From Agelas oroides (Eukaryota > Porifera > Demospongiae > Agelasida > Agelasidae): DNA of 64,000 nucleotides. Shown here in pieces: positions 10,466-21,133 of the stretch. The stretch is taken from contig OX422187.1 of NCBI GenBank assembly GCA_949130485.1, positions 11,241,398 to 11,305,397 on the forward strand, in the 5' to 3' direction. Numbering within the stretch: position 1 is the first letter of the stretch; each line of letters opens with the position of its first letter. A program made the position numbers and the translations under genes. The notes under the pieces were generated by a model, which ran no database searches, was not told the origin of the DNA, and was given only the letters and a program-made list of their open reading frames with translations.

Positions 10466-12936
10466 TCAGGTGCTGGGATGGAGGGCATCAAGGACCCTTC
10501 CGATGTCTCCCCCCTTGGCCTTCACCAGCTCTGTCAGCCATCCTCCTTCGTCATCAAACCCCATACCCTGCAGCTGAGTAACAACCTGCTGGATTGCATC
10601 CTGCATGTGTGGGGGTGCGCACATGATTGTGCAAAGATGAATAACAAAAATCAATCTAGTTATTGGGTAGCAGCTTTATAGCTTCAGTACTACTGTAGCC
10701 TCATTCCCAGGCCTTCCCATCTCTAGTTCTGGACTGCTTGCTGTTTTTGCACACTGACATAGCTAGGAGGAGAAGGACGTTACTAGTCATACCTCCTGTT
10801 CAGGAGTAGCAGCAGAATCACCCTGATGACTCCAGGGACTGGCACCGCTTGTCTGAGAGGGCGAGGCGGGGTCCAGAGTGGGGTAGGCCTGGAGGGAGAA
10901 GTGTGTTGACAAGTTCAATTATTTGTACCACTGCTACTGATAGTCTGTGGCGCTACAGACCCTCACATGAGGCTACAATACAGATGGAATTGAGCTTTGT
11001 TTACTTACAGTGTTGGTGGTGGCTCCACTTGGCACCTCAGGAGGGGCAGGGGTACTTGTATCCTCCTCCCCCTGGGAGGAAGGTGTGGCATCTGGCTTTG
11101 GAGTCTCCCCACCAGCAACATCAACATCCACCTTCACACCAAACGGCTCCAGAAAGCTGGAGACGGCCTCCCCAATCCCACGAAGAAAGCTCTTTCGCTG
11201 CTCCTCCTGCAGCTTGGACTGCTCTCCCTCAGCTCCCTCTTTTGGCTGGTGTTCTGTGTCCATTGGCTCCTGGGATCCATTCAGCTGATCTCTTCCAGCC
11301 CACTGTCTCCACCAGTCCACACGGCTGCAGCTACCCGGAGCTGCTCCTCCCCAGAAGTGCGGAGGGTGTGAAGGGTGATGGTGGTGATGGTGGTGAGGGT
11401 GATGAGGGTGATGAGGGTGTCCATGGCCCACCCAATGGTGACCCCAGCGGCCACATCCAGATTGACCACGCCCACACCAGCCTCCATGACCAAATGGGAA
11501 GGGGAATCCCCATGGATTGTAGGAGTGAGGGTCGGTGATGGAGACCATGTTGTGTTCAACGTGTGTCCCCTTGCCTTCACAGGAGGAGCAGAGATCATAG
11601 TCACGGCAGACGAGACATTTGTAGCGGGTGCCATAGATGGGTCCACTGCATCCATCACAGACAACTCCTTGGTGAACGACTCCTTGCTGCTGTGGTTGGG
11701 GCTGAGGCTGCTGTGAGTACAATGGAGTAAAATTGGTTGGTAAGTGGAAAAGCACTATACAAAATTAATGTAAAAAGATTCAGGAAAGCCTTTTACCAAC
11801 TCTTGTTGTCAATGTTTCGACAAGTCACCATGAGGGTGAAAGTGAAGAAGTAAAAGAGAATTCTCTTTCTGTTTATGGGAGAAGCTACTGCCACAAGGAT
11901 GCAATCATGACAACAGACACTTGTCACAATAACTAGAGCATTAGTCAAAATATCCTCCATTGTCATCAAAATTACTGATAAATTTTGTATTTTGAAGAAC
12001 ACAATGAACCCCGCCATACAACAACTTGCTTACAAGCCATGAGATGGAGCATGGCCTCTGAGACTAACAACACACCTGCTGGGGCTGTTCCTGTTGGGAG
12101 CCTCCACCAGTGTGCCCTGCCTCTCCCTCTCTCTCCCTGTCTTTGCTCTCCTCTTCACTCTCCATGGCAGTTGGCTGCTTGGAGCAAGGAGGCCTGGTGA
12201 AGGCGAACAGTCGGGCACACTCAGGGGCTACAGTATCACGCTCTGGCATATCCGAACAAAGCAGTGTACATGAATAACGGTTCAACAATTGACTAGCTAC
12301 TAATTGTGAATACAGTGTTCACAAATATTGTTTCTATGTAATTAACTGACAGGGGCCACAGTTTACAGGACAGCAGGTTAAGCACTTGAGGTTGAGTTCC
12401 CAGGCGCCTTCCCTACTGCCAGTTTTTGACAGCATGCTAAAACTACATCATGTACATGGTGCGGAAAAACAGTCTGGGAACGAGACCTATGACTTTGTTT
12501 CCACTTACTCTTGAGGTACAGTCGGAAGACAGAGCCATCAAACTGGTCCAGAGCGTCCAGTAGTTCTTCGTCACTGGAAATAACGATGTGATCGCCATCG
12601 TCATCTGCAAGAAGAGAAGATGGTCATCAACAAGTTTCGATCATAGTCTGCAAGGAGGGCTTTTGTCCTAAAACAATCTGCACTTGACCAGATGACTGAT
12701 CTTCATCCCCATCGTGTGCACACGATGGGGATGTCCGGATGAAGATCCGTATGCGTTCGCTCACCCATCCACGCCACGGTGATGTCGTCCGCGCGTAGCG
12801 ACGGGAACACTTGCGCGATCTTCTGCACGAGGTAAGTGAAGCTGGTCGTGACGTCTTGATCAACGGTAAAGCGGCGGATCTCCAAGGGGTCTCCACCCCA
12901 CTTGTTCAGCAGGAACGCCTTGATAGTCAGCGACAT
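10466..12936 (-). CDS. SQSTM1: Sequestosome-1 / p62 selective autophagy receptor
   Basis: Coding exons 5' to 3': 12936-12765, 12604-12509, 12227-12076, 11710-11009, 10888-10793, 10600-10466, giving 450 residues (human p62 has 440). The order matches p62. An N-terminal PB1 domain (1-89) has the basic cluster EIRRFTVD and the acidic OPCA motif DDDGDHIVISSDEELLDAL. A ZZ zinc finger follows at about 158-200 (CDGC, CLVC, DLCSSC). After a conserved FLRGIGEAVSSF / VDVDVAGG segment comes a C-terminal UBA domain at 407-450 (GMGFDDEGGWLTEL). p62 polymerises through PB1 and links ubiquitinated cargo (UBA) to autophagosomes. Unusual points are a very His-rich, Gly-rich linker at about 204-260 and no Trp-type LC3-interacting motif; a Tyr-type candidate, YPTL, lies at about 376-379. 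The acceptor of exon 3 (12227) has a weak pyrimidine tract and is the least certain join. Confidence 0.95.
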
Positions 12937-13427
12937 TTCTGCACTGAGCTAGCTAGCCACGTGATCCAGTCAACAACTGCGTCTTTCTTCCAGTACAGTG
13001 CTCGATGCGATCGTCTGCGGCTTCCTTTGGGTGTTTCTTTTATACCTGAGCGTTTCTGTCGCTTTTCAGTATGTATACAGCAGGCAATCGAGAGCTCGAG
13101 CACAGGCTTGAGTATACACTCAGCAAATCTAAACAAATGACGTCTTGTGCAGCTATTTTTGGAAATTATTACGTCATACCTAAACTTGTCAGACTGGACC
13201 AGTTCCGGGACCAAAATACAGCTCGATGTGGTGCAGCACGCGACAACAGCTCTTTTGTCCGATCCGAGATACCTGAAATCGCATCAATTTCTGAATAATA
13301 ATATTGTTGTATGATAAAACAGCAGCTAGTGCTCTTCAGAAGTAATGTGATTTTTTCCTGTTCGACGACACCACAACTTCTTTGTCGTAAACCACATTTT
13401 GTCGATTCTACCACAGCAAAATCACTG
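12937..13427. promoter_or_regulatory. Divergent promoter between SQSTM1 and the LRRC41-like gene
   Basis: About 490 bases separate the SQSTM1 start codon (minus strand) from the likely start of the LRRC41-like gene (plus strand). The interval holds two ATF/CREB-like sites: TGACGTC at about 13138-13144 and TTACGTCA at 13169-13176. No TATA box is obvious. Shared control of the two genes is inferred from the spacing alone. Confidence 0.45.
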
Positions 13428-15497
13428 ATGCACATGGCTGAGTCACTTCAGAACATTTGCTTCATGGAGTTGGTCCAGCACCTGGAACACTATCCACCCT
13501 CACTCCCGGCAGCCCTCCCACCCACACTTCGCCGCTCACTGCTGCTGCGTTTGCCAATTGTTGATGTTTGTCAGCTGGAAAAAACGGTGGCATTTGATGG
13601 ACTGGACGCAGAGAGCATATGGGGTGAGCTTTTTGAGCTGCGGTACAGGAGGTACAAGAGATATGCATGTATTATGCACCCATATCTTGTGATGAAAGCC
13701 CTGCAGGATCTTGAAGGGAAAGATATCCCAAAGAGAGAGAAGTTTCTTGCTGCTGTTGTGACCATGATTTTTGGGTCTGTTCGTCCTGGCTCCTATATGA
13801 TCCTATGTAAGAGGACGAGTCATGTCTATAACCTGTACGTTGATCCCTACCTAGACGATTTTGTCAACTACCTTGTTTCTGCTATGAAAGTAGAGATGTT
13901 TCATGATGTAACAGCAGAAATGACACCCATTAGCTTGATGTATGCTAACAACAATTTAGCTAAATGGGGCAGGTCCAAGAGTTATGAAGAAACCTTTCAT
14001 CGATTCCAGTATGTCCCCCCTCGCTTTTCGCATTATGTGAATGCAAAAAATCACTACCGGTATGTGCTTTCAGATGTGGATGCAATCACATTGCTCATGG
14101 AGCAGTGTGATTACTACCCTGATGACATAAGCATCCCACTTGTAGCCTACCCTTTTCAATATCCTGATGACGAAAGCAGAGCCTTAAAGTTGGTGGGTAA
14201 GTTGCTTCACAAAGTGAGAACATTACGCCTATCTAATAATTATCTTCTTACGAGATTTTGCACAACCCTTCAGTCTGGTTTTGCTACAGCTGGTAGTAGT
14301 TCAGTTCTCGCATCTCTTCACCTCAGTGACGTCACTGACGGCACTCTCTCTCTCTTCCTCTCACTGTCAGACTTTTCCCCATTTCCTTGGGTTCACTACA
14401 AGAAAATGCTGGCTCAAGGCTTGCACCCCCTAAACAGAGTCCAGACCTCTTGTCCTTATGGTGGAAATGACCGTAGCATGGTTGGCTACTCTAGCACACT
14501 GAAGGAGCTCAGTCTGTCTGGCAGTCTCACTGTCAATGGGTTTGATGAACTCAGTGATGCCCTTGACTCCCTGGGGAGACTGACCTCTTTCTCACTTACC
14601 CACATTGTCCCTAAAGACAAGGAGCCCTCCCAGACACCAAGTAGCTGTGTCTCTACAGAGTTACCAGGTCGCATTGCACTGCTTCTTCAACGGCCATACT
14701 TCCAGCACCTTACACTACATGGAGGCAACTATCCACTGGAAAGCGTGCAAAATATTGTAACCACGTTCCTCACTAAACCTTGCACACAACTGCAGACTCT
14801 TGAAATAAAGTCAGTTGAAATGAAAGCAAGTTTTGCTCCAAGGCATGCTAACACTCGACTCAGACGTGTTCCAGATTTGGCTGTTGAATACAAATGTCTT
14901 GACATCACGTGTACAGAAGTTCCCCAACAGTTTGCCAAATGGCTTTTCTCACTGCGGCCTCTTAAACTGAACAGTCTCAACATTTGTAATAAAGATCTTA
15001 CAAAGTCAGTGGATTTCTTGCCACTTGTTACACAAAACCGCAGTCTTCAAATTGAGAATCTGTCATTGGGTTACATGTTCACTGCTTCTGCAAAACACTT
15101 CCAACTCCTCCTGCGGAATCGCACGTTAAAGAGGCTTGAGCTTAAGATGCAGACACTCCTGAGCCTTGCTGATCTAACACAAGGCCTGATAGAGCAAAGA
15201 AAAATAGGAACACTAGAAGAGCTTAAGATAACACACAGCCATTGTGATGCCCAAGGTTCTCCCTCCAATTTTCAGCTCTTTAGTGACACCCTGTTCTCAT
15301 TACCACAGCTTGAGCATCTTGTTCTTGACATTGATATGCCTTGGATTGCTAGAGATGCTGCTAACATTCAGACAATATACAAGAGCTGGAAGATGTACAG
15401 TGGCGGAAAACGACCTAAGAGGCTGTGTTTTGGCCAGAAGCTCACACTAGATGAAAAACATCAAAGTATGATGGATGAAGTGGGACTTCATACATAA
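13311..15497 (+). CDS. LRRC41/MUF1-like protein: BC-box plus leucine-rich repeats, probable cullin-ligase substrate receptor
   Basis: This is a single uninterrupted frame. It opens at 13311, but in-frame ATGs at 13428 and 13434 are better starts because recognisable protein begins there; from 13428 the product is 689 residues. Right after MAE the sequence SLQNICFMEL fits the elongin B/C-binding BC-box consensus (S/A/T-L-x3-C-x3-hydrophobic). The next 50 residues (ALPPTLRRSLLLRLPIVDV, ESIWGELF) follow the N-terminal pattern of LRRC41/MUF1, including the IW...LW/F end. Degenerate leucine-rich repeats fill the second half (for example LKELSLSGSLT, LQTLEIKSVEM, LKRLELKMQTL, LEELKITHSH). LRRC41 recruits substrates to elongin-BC/cullin-5 ligases, and I infer a similar role. 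The lack of introns, in a window where most genes have many, suggests a retrogene or an intron-poor lineage-specific family. Confidence 0.75.
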   Translation: MIKQQLVLFRSNVIFSCSTTPQLLCRKPHFVDSTTAKSLMHMAESLQNICFMELVQHLEHYPPSLPAALPPTLRRSLLLRLPIVDVCQLEKTVAFDGLDAESIWGELFELRYRRYKRYACIMHPYLVMKALQDLEGKDIPKREKFLAAVVTMIFGSVRPGSYMILCKRTSHVYNLYVDPYLDDFVNYLVSAMKVEMFHDVTAEMTPISLMYANNNLAKWGRSKSYEETFHRFQYVPPRFSHYVNAKNHYRYVLSDVDAITLLMEQCDYYPDDISIPLVAYPFQYPDDESRALKLVGKLLHKVRTLRLSNNYLLTRFCTTLQSGFATAGSSSVLASLHLSDVTDGTLSLFLSLSDFSPFPWVHYKKMLAQGLHPLNRVQTSCPYGGNDRSMVGYSSTLKELSLSGSLTVNGFDELSDALDSLGRLTSFSLTHIVPKDKEPSQTPSSCVSTELPGRIALLLQRPYFQHLTLHGGNYPLESVQNIVTTFLTKPCTQLQTLEIKSVEMKASFAPRHANTRLRRVPDLAVEYKCLDITCTEVPQQFAKWLFSLRPLKLNSLNICNKDLTKSVDFLPLVTQNRSLQIENLSLGYMFTASAKHFQLLLRNRTLKRLELKMQTLLSLADLTQGLIEQRKIGTLEELKITHSHCDAQGSPSNFQLFSDTLFSLPQLEHLVLDIDMPWIARDAANIQTIYKSWKMYSGGKRPKRLCFGQKLTLDEKHQSMMDEVGLHT

Positions 15498-15796
15498 TAA
15501 GCACCACGCTATACAAACATTCACATTGTGTATTTAAACACCATAGCCATTAACACCAAACATTCACATTGTGTATTTAAACACCATACCATTATCATTA
15601 TCTTGGCTGTAAAAGCTGCAATGAATCTACTTACGAGATGGAATGACGTCAGTGATTGGATCTACGGTTTTGCAGTTTGGGAACGAGGCTAAGTGCTCAT
15701 CAGCTGCACCTTGACCTCTCTGCACGATCGGGCTGCTCGATTTGGGCACTCTGCTCTCTCCTGCCTCGAGCTAGAGGTTACTCGTTGGTGTATGCC
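15498..15796. repeat. Short tandem duplication downstream of the LRRC41-like gene
   Basis: A segment of about 42 bases containing aaacattcacattgtgtatt occurs twice, at about 15518 and 15560. It follows the stop codon and may be 3' UTR of the LRRC41-like gene. The rest, up to the OCIAD1-like start, shows nothing clear. Confidence 0.6.
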
Positions 15797-17353
15797 ATGG
15801 ACACGCAGGCATCCGGAGACCGAGATCCAGGCAGTCACCCTCCTCACCACCGTTCTCGCCGCCCACCCTTTGAGGTTGGATGGTACATTTTTGCGTATCA
15901 AGTATTTCTGTGTGATCATACTTATGATCTAGCTGTAAGCCTTAGCTTTAAATCCTGCCCCATCTAAATGCACATGCACAGTGCATAATATATTTAAAGC
16001 ACCAGCAGTTGACAAAGTCAGGTAGTAGAGAAGTGCATAGACAATAGATTTCCATCTGAACAGCATTAAACCTTCAACTCTCCAAAATGGCGGTTTGTTT
16101 TTCTCTCTCCAGCTGACTGAGGAGGAGAAGCATGTGTTGGTAGAGTGTAGGAGAAACTCTACCATCAGAGGTTGGTCCCATTCTCAGACCACTTGAACCC
16201 AGTTTCATACTGTTACATGTTTCAGGTTGTTATACAGACCCTCGGTATGGTACACAGGAGGGACCATACCGAGGGTCCAAAAGAAACCCACAAAGTGCAA
16301 TTGTTGTTTAAGGCTATTCTTGCTCGTAATGCTCCATACCATACAATACATTGCGGGTAAATGGTTTGGTAGGAAATTGGTACAAGGCAAGTAATGGATG
16401 CTTGACCTTTTTTCTTTCCTAATGGCTCCTTCCCTCTTCAGGGGTTTCACTGGGCGTGGCTTCTACTCTGGTTCTAAGGTGGTTTGTCCAACAAGGTACA
16501 CAACATAGTTTGAATTGACCAATCAGGCGAATTGCTACAAATTTACCGGATTGGTCAAATTCAAGGTTTTCTACCTGCATTTCATGTTCATTTATTTTTA
16601 GTAACAACATTCATTACATTATTCTTAGTAACACCTCACATGCTCACTTTATGTCTCCTGCTAGGTCGTGTCCCAACACACATCCAACGACGGTCCTGGC
16701 TCTATTATGGTGGACTCTTCATGGGTAGTTTTGTTGTTGGCATGGGCTCGTACCGGCAGCGTTGCTTGGATAAGATCATGTCTCTGGAGAACTCACGACT
16801 GGCTGACGAACTCAGAGAACACCTGGCAAAGGAGTGAGCCTTCCCCCCCCCCCCCCCTCCCCCCCCCCACACACACATACACATGCACACACACACACAC
16901 ACAAACACACACACTCGCACACATACACAAAAATGTACATACACACAACACAATATCCGGGCCTTATAACACCACCCTCAACCCCTTCCCCTCCCAAACT
17001 CACATTCCCACTCTGAGTGTTACATCTCTCTCTCAGGCATAGCCACTGGCAAGAAGAAGTCAAGAACGATCCAGGTGCTGCTGGTGGCAGTGTGCAAGGT
17101 AGCACTGTCTGTTACCAGATGACAGTCATAGTTACCTATAGCTAGCAACATTGGGAGAGAGGGAAGGGGGGAGGGGGGTGAGTTTAACAGACTTGCAGCC
17201 ACATGAGGGGACTGTCGAGCCACTTTGCAAGTCTTTTGTTCACTTTGTCTTGATCTGAAATACCAATGACACTGCAGATTAGCTCGCTAATAGTTTTAGT
17301 AAATAATACAGGCTAGTTTGCTAATACTGTAGGCAAGATTGCTAATTTTGAAG

Positions 17354-17399
<46 letters not shown>

Positions 17400-18378
17400 A
17401 AAGAGAAGTCTGGTAGAACTAATATTTTGGTATGGTGTTTACAATGTGCGCTCGCATCCTTTTATAGTGTTCTAAGAGAGTAAGGTAATACGTTTATTGT
17501 GCAACCAACCCCAATACCACCCATATTGCATAATGTGTTACTAAAGATAAGTACATATTACATCATAGTGCATATTGTATTATGCAATATGCAAGAATGA
17601 TGATTACATGATGATGTAATGATGATTACACAATGGCATGCCATGGTTATTATGTAGGTCATCATCGAAAACATCGTGGTCCCTCCCACCACTACCCTCC
17701 CCCCTCCATCCCTGCACCCTCCTCTTCCCAGTTGAGCTACAATGAAGATAAGAGAGGTGTTGAAGAAAAAAGCACGCACAGTGGTGGATCCTCTGAGCTA
17801 CAGCAACAGCCACCATTTGACCAACCAGACGCCTTCGGTGCCAGTAGTACCAACTTACAGGAGCCATACAGCGCTGATCAAGGTGGGCGGGGTCAACAGG
17901 TGACTACCCCCACCCAAATTAGGTAGGTTTTATGTCACAAATGTCATATCCAAGTTACTTCAATTCTAGTCTCATTCCCAGACTGCTTTTTTTTTTTTTT
18001 TACTAGTCTGGGTGTGAGACTATTATTTATTTTTTCCTTGCCCTCATCTACCCTCTCCCTCCATCTACCCTCCCTCCTTGACAAGGGGTAGGACATTTGA
18101 TGAGATTCGTGAAGAAAGCAGACGTCAGCAACTTCAGAAGAACTTCCCACGAGTTGGGAGAGGAGAGAGAGAAGAGGTGTATGTAGAAAAGGGAGATTGG
18201 AGGCAAAGAGAAAGATCACAGGGTAGGGTGTGGTGCATTTGTATAGGTTTGTGAGAGTGCATACAGAAATTTGATGGGTTGTGTTGTTGCAGTTCTGTTG
18301 TAAAGTTATACTCTTCCTATCACAGGGTCTGGTAGACCAGTACGCAGGAACAAGTATGGTGACATCATTGAAGAGTAG
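15797..18378 (+). CDS. OCIAD1: OCIA-domain protein, OCIAD1/asrij-like
   Basis: Exons: 15797-15874, 16113-16170, 16442-16495, 16665-16833, 17037-17098, 17658-17922, 18092-18222, 18326-18378, giving 289 residues (human OCIAD1 has 245). The OCIA domain spans about 27-120: LTEEEKHVLVECRRNS matches the family TEEER...EC motif. Two hydrophobic stretches follow (GVSLGVASTLVL and LYYGGLFMGSFVVGMG), then the KxxxLENSxL motif as KIMSLENSRLADELRE. The C terminus keeps two further family marks: RTFDEIREESRRQQLQ, like TYEELRNKNR, and the end KYGDIIEE, like KYGDTWDE. OCIAD proteins are endosomal or mitochondrial membrane proteins linked to signalling and respiratory-complex assembly. The middle (about 145-225) is Ser/Pro/Gln-rich and not conserved. 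The first exon is the least certain: its start has good context (gccATGg), but its donor (gag|gttgga) is weak. Confidence 0.88.
16846..16950. repeat. Poly-C and (CA)n low-complexity intron tract
   Basis: A C-rich run (about 16843-16868) is followed by CA repeats to about 16950, in the OCIAD1-like intron after the exon ending at 16833. Open frames here on both strands are artefacts. Confidence 0.8.
17355..17396. repeat. (GA)n microsatellite
   Basis: About 20 GA dinucleotides lie in the OCIAD1-like intron between 17098 and 17658. The rest of this 559-base intron shows nothing recognisable. Confidence 0.9.
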
Positions 18379-18676
18379 TTGAATGCAGTAACTAGGCCAG
18401 CCATTGTTGCATTGTTTGATGTAAACTTCATTTTCATTCAGTTATTGTGGAAAAAGAATACAAAGTTACGTTTCGACTTAGTTGCAAGTTGGGCGACATC
18501 TTGCGCACGCACAGTGCATGCTGCGGTGCGTTTTTTTTAACATCATTCATGACCAGCTGGCAATCGACGCAGCAGGTCTGTAAATAAGCGGATCGGATTG
18601 ATCGAAAACGACAACCAAGGTTGCAATTGAACGAAGGTCAGCTAAAGAACAAGGAAGGCGGTGGGCCGTTTATAAA

Positions 18677-19588
18677 ATGGCGGAGCCGGAGACCCTCTTC
18701 AGTGGGACGCCAAACGACGATATCATTTTCACCATGACCACCGAAAAGTGGCCAAATTGGTATGTGTACATGCAAGACAGTGGTGTTGGAAATGTTAGGG
18801 GCTGGGAAGGTCACCCTGGTGATCAGGGTATCTTCATTGCCAAAAACATTGGTTACTCGAAATTCTTGATCTCCACTAGAAAGTGGCCAAACTGGTACCT
18901 GTACATGCAAGACAACAGCGAGGGTAACATCAGGGGTTGGAAAGGTGACCCTGGACCACAAGGACATTGGCATATTGAGTATAATGGAGATGGCACATTC
19001 ACACTGCTGACCACCAACAAGTGGAAAGGTTGGTTCATGTACATGCAGAACAACAGTGTGGGCAATGTCAGAGGCTGGAAGGGAGACCCTGGCCCACAAG
19101 GCCATTTCAAGGTAGAAGTCGAGGTGGTGTGTCAGGCAAGGCCTGAGGCTTTCACTGGGACACCTAAAGACGACATTATCTTCACCTTGACCACAGAAAA
19201 ATGGCCAGGTTGGTATGTGTACATGCAAGACAATGGTGTTGGAAATGTTAGAGGTTGGGGAAGTCACCCTGGTGATTCAGGTATCTTCATCGCCAAAAAC
19301 ATTGGTTACTCGAAATTCCTGATCTCACCCAGAAAGTGGCCAAACTGGTACCTGTACATTCAAGACAACAGCGAGGGCAATGTTAGGGGTTGGAAAGGTG
19401 ACCCTGGACCGCAAGGACATTGGCATATTGAGTATACTGGAGATGGCACATTCACACTGACCACCGATAAATGGCGAGGTTGGTTCATGTACATGCAAGA
19501 TAACGCCAATGGCAATGTTAGAGGCTGGAAAGGTGACCCTGGCCCACAAGGTCATTTCAAAGTACAGCTTTGCAGCTCCTCTTCCTAA
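18677..19588 (+). CDS. Unrecognised protein of six Trp/Gly-rich repeats in two threefold sets
   Basis: This intronless 303-residue frame starts at MAEPET. It consists of six repeats of about 45 residues at roughly 14-58, 59-103, 104-148, 164-208, 209-253 and 254-298. Each carries a core close to KWPNWYxYMQDNxxGNVRGW, then a glycine turn, GDPGPQGH in repeats 2, 3, 5 and 6, or HPGDQG/HPGDSG in 1 and 4. Repeats 1-3 and 4-6 pair as 1/4, 2/5 and 3/6, so a three-repeat unit was duplicated whole, joined by the linker VVCQARPEAFTGTPK. There is no signal peptide and no membrane segment. Threefold sets of about 45 residues resemble the size of a beta-trefoil or other beta-repeat lectin domain, but I do not recognise the family and assign no function. 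The stop is followed by untranslated sequence with no repeat homology. The gene lies 300 bases after OCIAD1 on the same strand. Confidence 0.8.
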   Translation: MAEPETLFSGTPNDDIIFTMTTEKWPNWYVYMQDSGVGNVRGWEGHPGDQGIFIAKNIGYSKFLISTRKWPNWYLYMQDNSEGNIRGWKGDPGPQGHWHIEYNGDGTFTLLTTNKWKGWFMYMQNNSVGNVRGWKGDPGPQGHFKVEVEVVCQARPEAFTGTPKDDIIFTLTTEKWPGWYVYMQDNGVGNVRGWGSHPGDSGIFIAKNIGYSKFLISPRKWPNWYLYIQDNSEGNVRGWKGDPGPQGHWHIEYTGDGTFTLTTDKWRGWFMYMQDNANGNVRGWKGDPGPQGHFKVQLCSSSS

Positions 19589-19737
19589 CTGTTGCAACCC
19601 GTGATTTTTTGTGTAACTATAATCAATTGTATGGTGAGAGGTAGCTATGTAGATTGCAGTTTGACAAGTGGTACTATTCTTGCATGGTGCACATCACTGT
19701 CATGATAGGCTCGCAAGGCACAGGAAAGATCTACTGT

Positions 19738-20263
19738 GGTTCTACCATACTCTGCCATACTGTCACACCACACCATGTAGATCTGCCACACTGTCATAAC
19801 TCTGCCATTTTCTACCACACTCCACCATACTCTACTATACTCTACCATACTCTACTATACTCTACCATACTCTACTATACTCTACCATACTCTACCATAC
19901 TCTACTATACTCTACCATACTCTACCATACTCTACCATACTCTCCATACTCTACTATACTCCACCATACTCTACTATACTCTACCATACTCTACCATCCT
20001 CCACCATCCTCCACCATCATCCACCATCCTCCACCATCCTCCACCATCATCCACCATCTTCCACCATCCTCCACCATTCTCCACCATTCCCACCATCCTC
20101 CACCATCTTCCACCATCCTCCACCATCATCTACCATCCTCCACCATCCTCCACCATCATCCACCATACTCCACCATCATCCACCATCCTCCACCATCCTC
20201 CACCATCATCCACCATCATCCACCATCCTCCACCATCCTCCACCATCTTCCACCATATTTTGC
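19738..20263. repeat. Pyrimidine-rich minisatellite (ACCATACTCT / CCACCATCCT units)
   Basis: About 500 bases of tandem short units: first variants of taccatactctactatactc (to about 19995), then variants of ccaccatcct or ccaccatcat (to about 20262). Both halves look like expansions of one 10-base unit in successive sequence variants. Open frames of Tyr-His-Thr or Ser-Ser-Thr-Ile repeats across it are by-products. It follows the six-repeat gene. Confidence 0.9.
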
Positions 20264-20700
20264 AGTTGTAATGACACTGCCATAACTTAGGCTTCACCAC
20301 TGAACATGATGCGAACAACTTCACGTTAATCAGTAAGAAATACATGACATCAGTCAGTTAGAATCTTCTGTTCTTGTGAAATTTTATTTCTAGTGTTAAT
20401 GGTCAAGGGTCATTAGAACATTTAGCAATCAGTGCACATTGGAAGGCTCTGAACAGTCTTTCCAAGTGCTGGAGTTCCTAATGTTTACAAAGTGGAACTT
20501 ATTGCTTATTGCTCAGGATGAAGAGCATGGATGCAAAATGTGTTCTTTTGGTCAGGGACCCCTCCCTCCCTCTGTCTACCAAGGAGTAGACATTGACATC
20601 AATTGCAACCATGATGAGACATTGCAGGCTTTCTTCCTCCATTTTTCCACATTGTAAGCGAAAATTAGTGGGAAGGCATGGGAACAATAGGCTTGAAAGT
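20264..20700. other. Intergenic stretch without a recognised gene
   Basis: I find no supported exon here. Short open frames exist on both strands around 20440-20740 but show no family pattern and no convincing splice context. Confidence 0.4.
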
Positions 20701-20704
20701 AGCT

Positions 20705-20962
20705 TTGTACCTGGTGCTTTGGGCACCAGGCTACCCTGCAAGCCCCACCCTTTGCAGAGGGGGTGTGGCTTATAAGACTATACTATGATTACTACAGTAT
20801 TGTTGTACCTGGTGCTTTGGGCACTATTGCAGAGGGGGTGTGGCTTATAAGACTATACTATGACTAAAAGTTACTACAGTATTGTTGTACCTGGTGCTTT
20901 GGGCACTATTGCAGAGGGGGTGTGGCTTATAAGACTATACTACAGTATTGTTGTGAATAGGA
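20705..20962. repeat. Tandem repeats of about 70 bases
   Basis: Three imperfect copies carry the same string of motifs: gtacctggtgctttgggcac, then gcagagggggtgtggcttat, then aagactatacta and acagtattgttg. They start at about 20708, 20807 and 20888, with indels between the motifs. No coding signal. Confidence 0.75.
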
Positions 20963-21133
20963 TACTGGGAGAAGTTCAGTTCTTGTCGAAGAATTCCAGT
21001 CAGCACAAATTCTGCGTTGTACACAGCTGCATGTGGCGTGTATGCATGTGTGCATGGTGTGTGAGAGTGTGTGTGTGTGGGGAGAGGGAGAGGGAGGAGG
21101 AAATGTTATATTACCACAAAGTAACATACATTG

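Noticed and set aside
13437..13445. GCTGAGTCA, an antioxidant-response-element match about 500 bases upstream of SQSTM1
   Set aside because: It lies in the coding start of the LRRC41-like gene (Met-Ala-Glu-Ser), so a single match there is easily chance, although p62 is a known target of this pathway in mammals.
20499..20741. Candidate final exon of PAXIP1 beyond the TTAA element (short segment with IDVNVYSLVD)
   Set aside because: No acceptor gives the needed phase with continued family similarity; the resemblance to the IDVHNAEF end is too short to trust.
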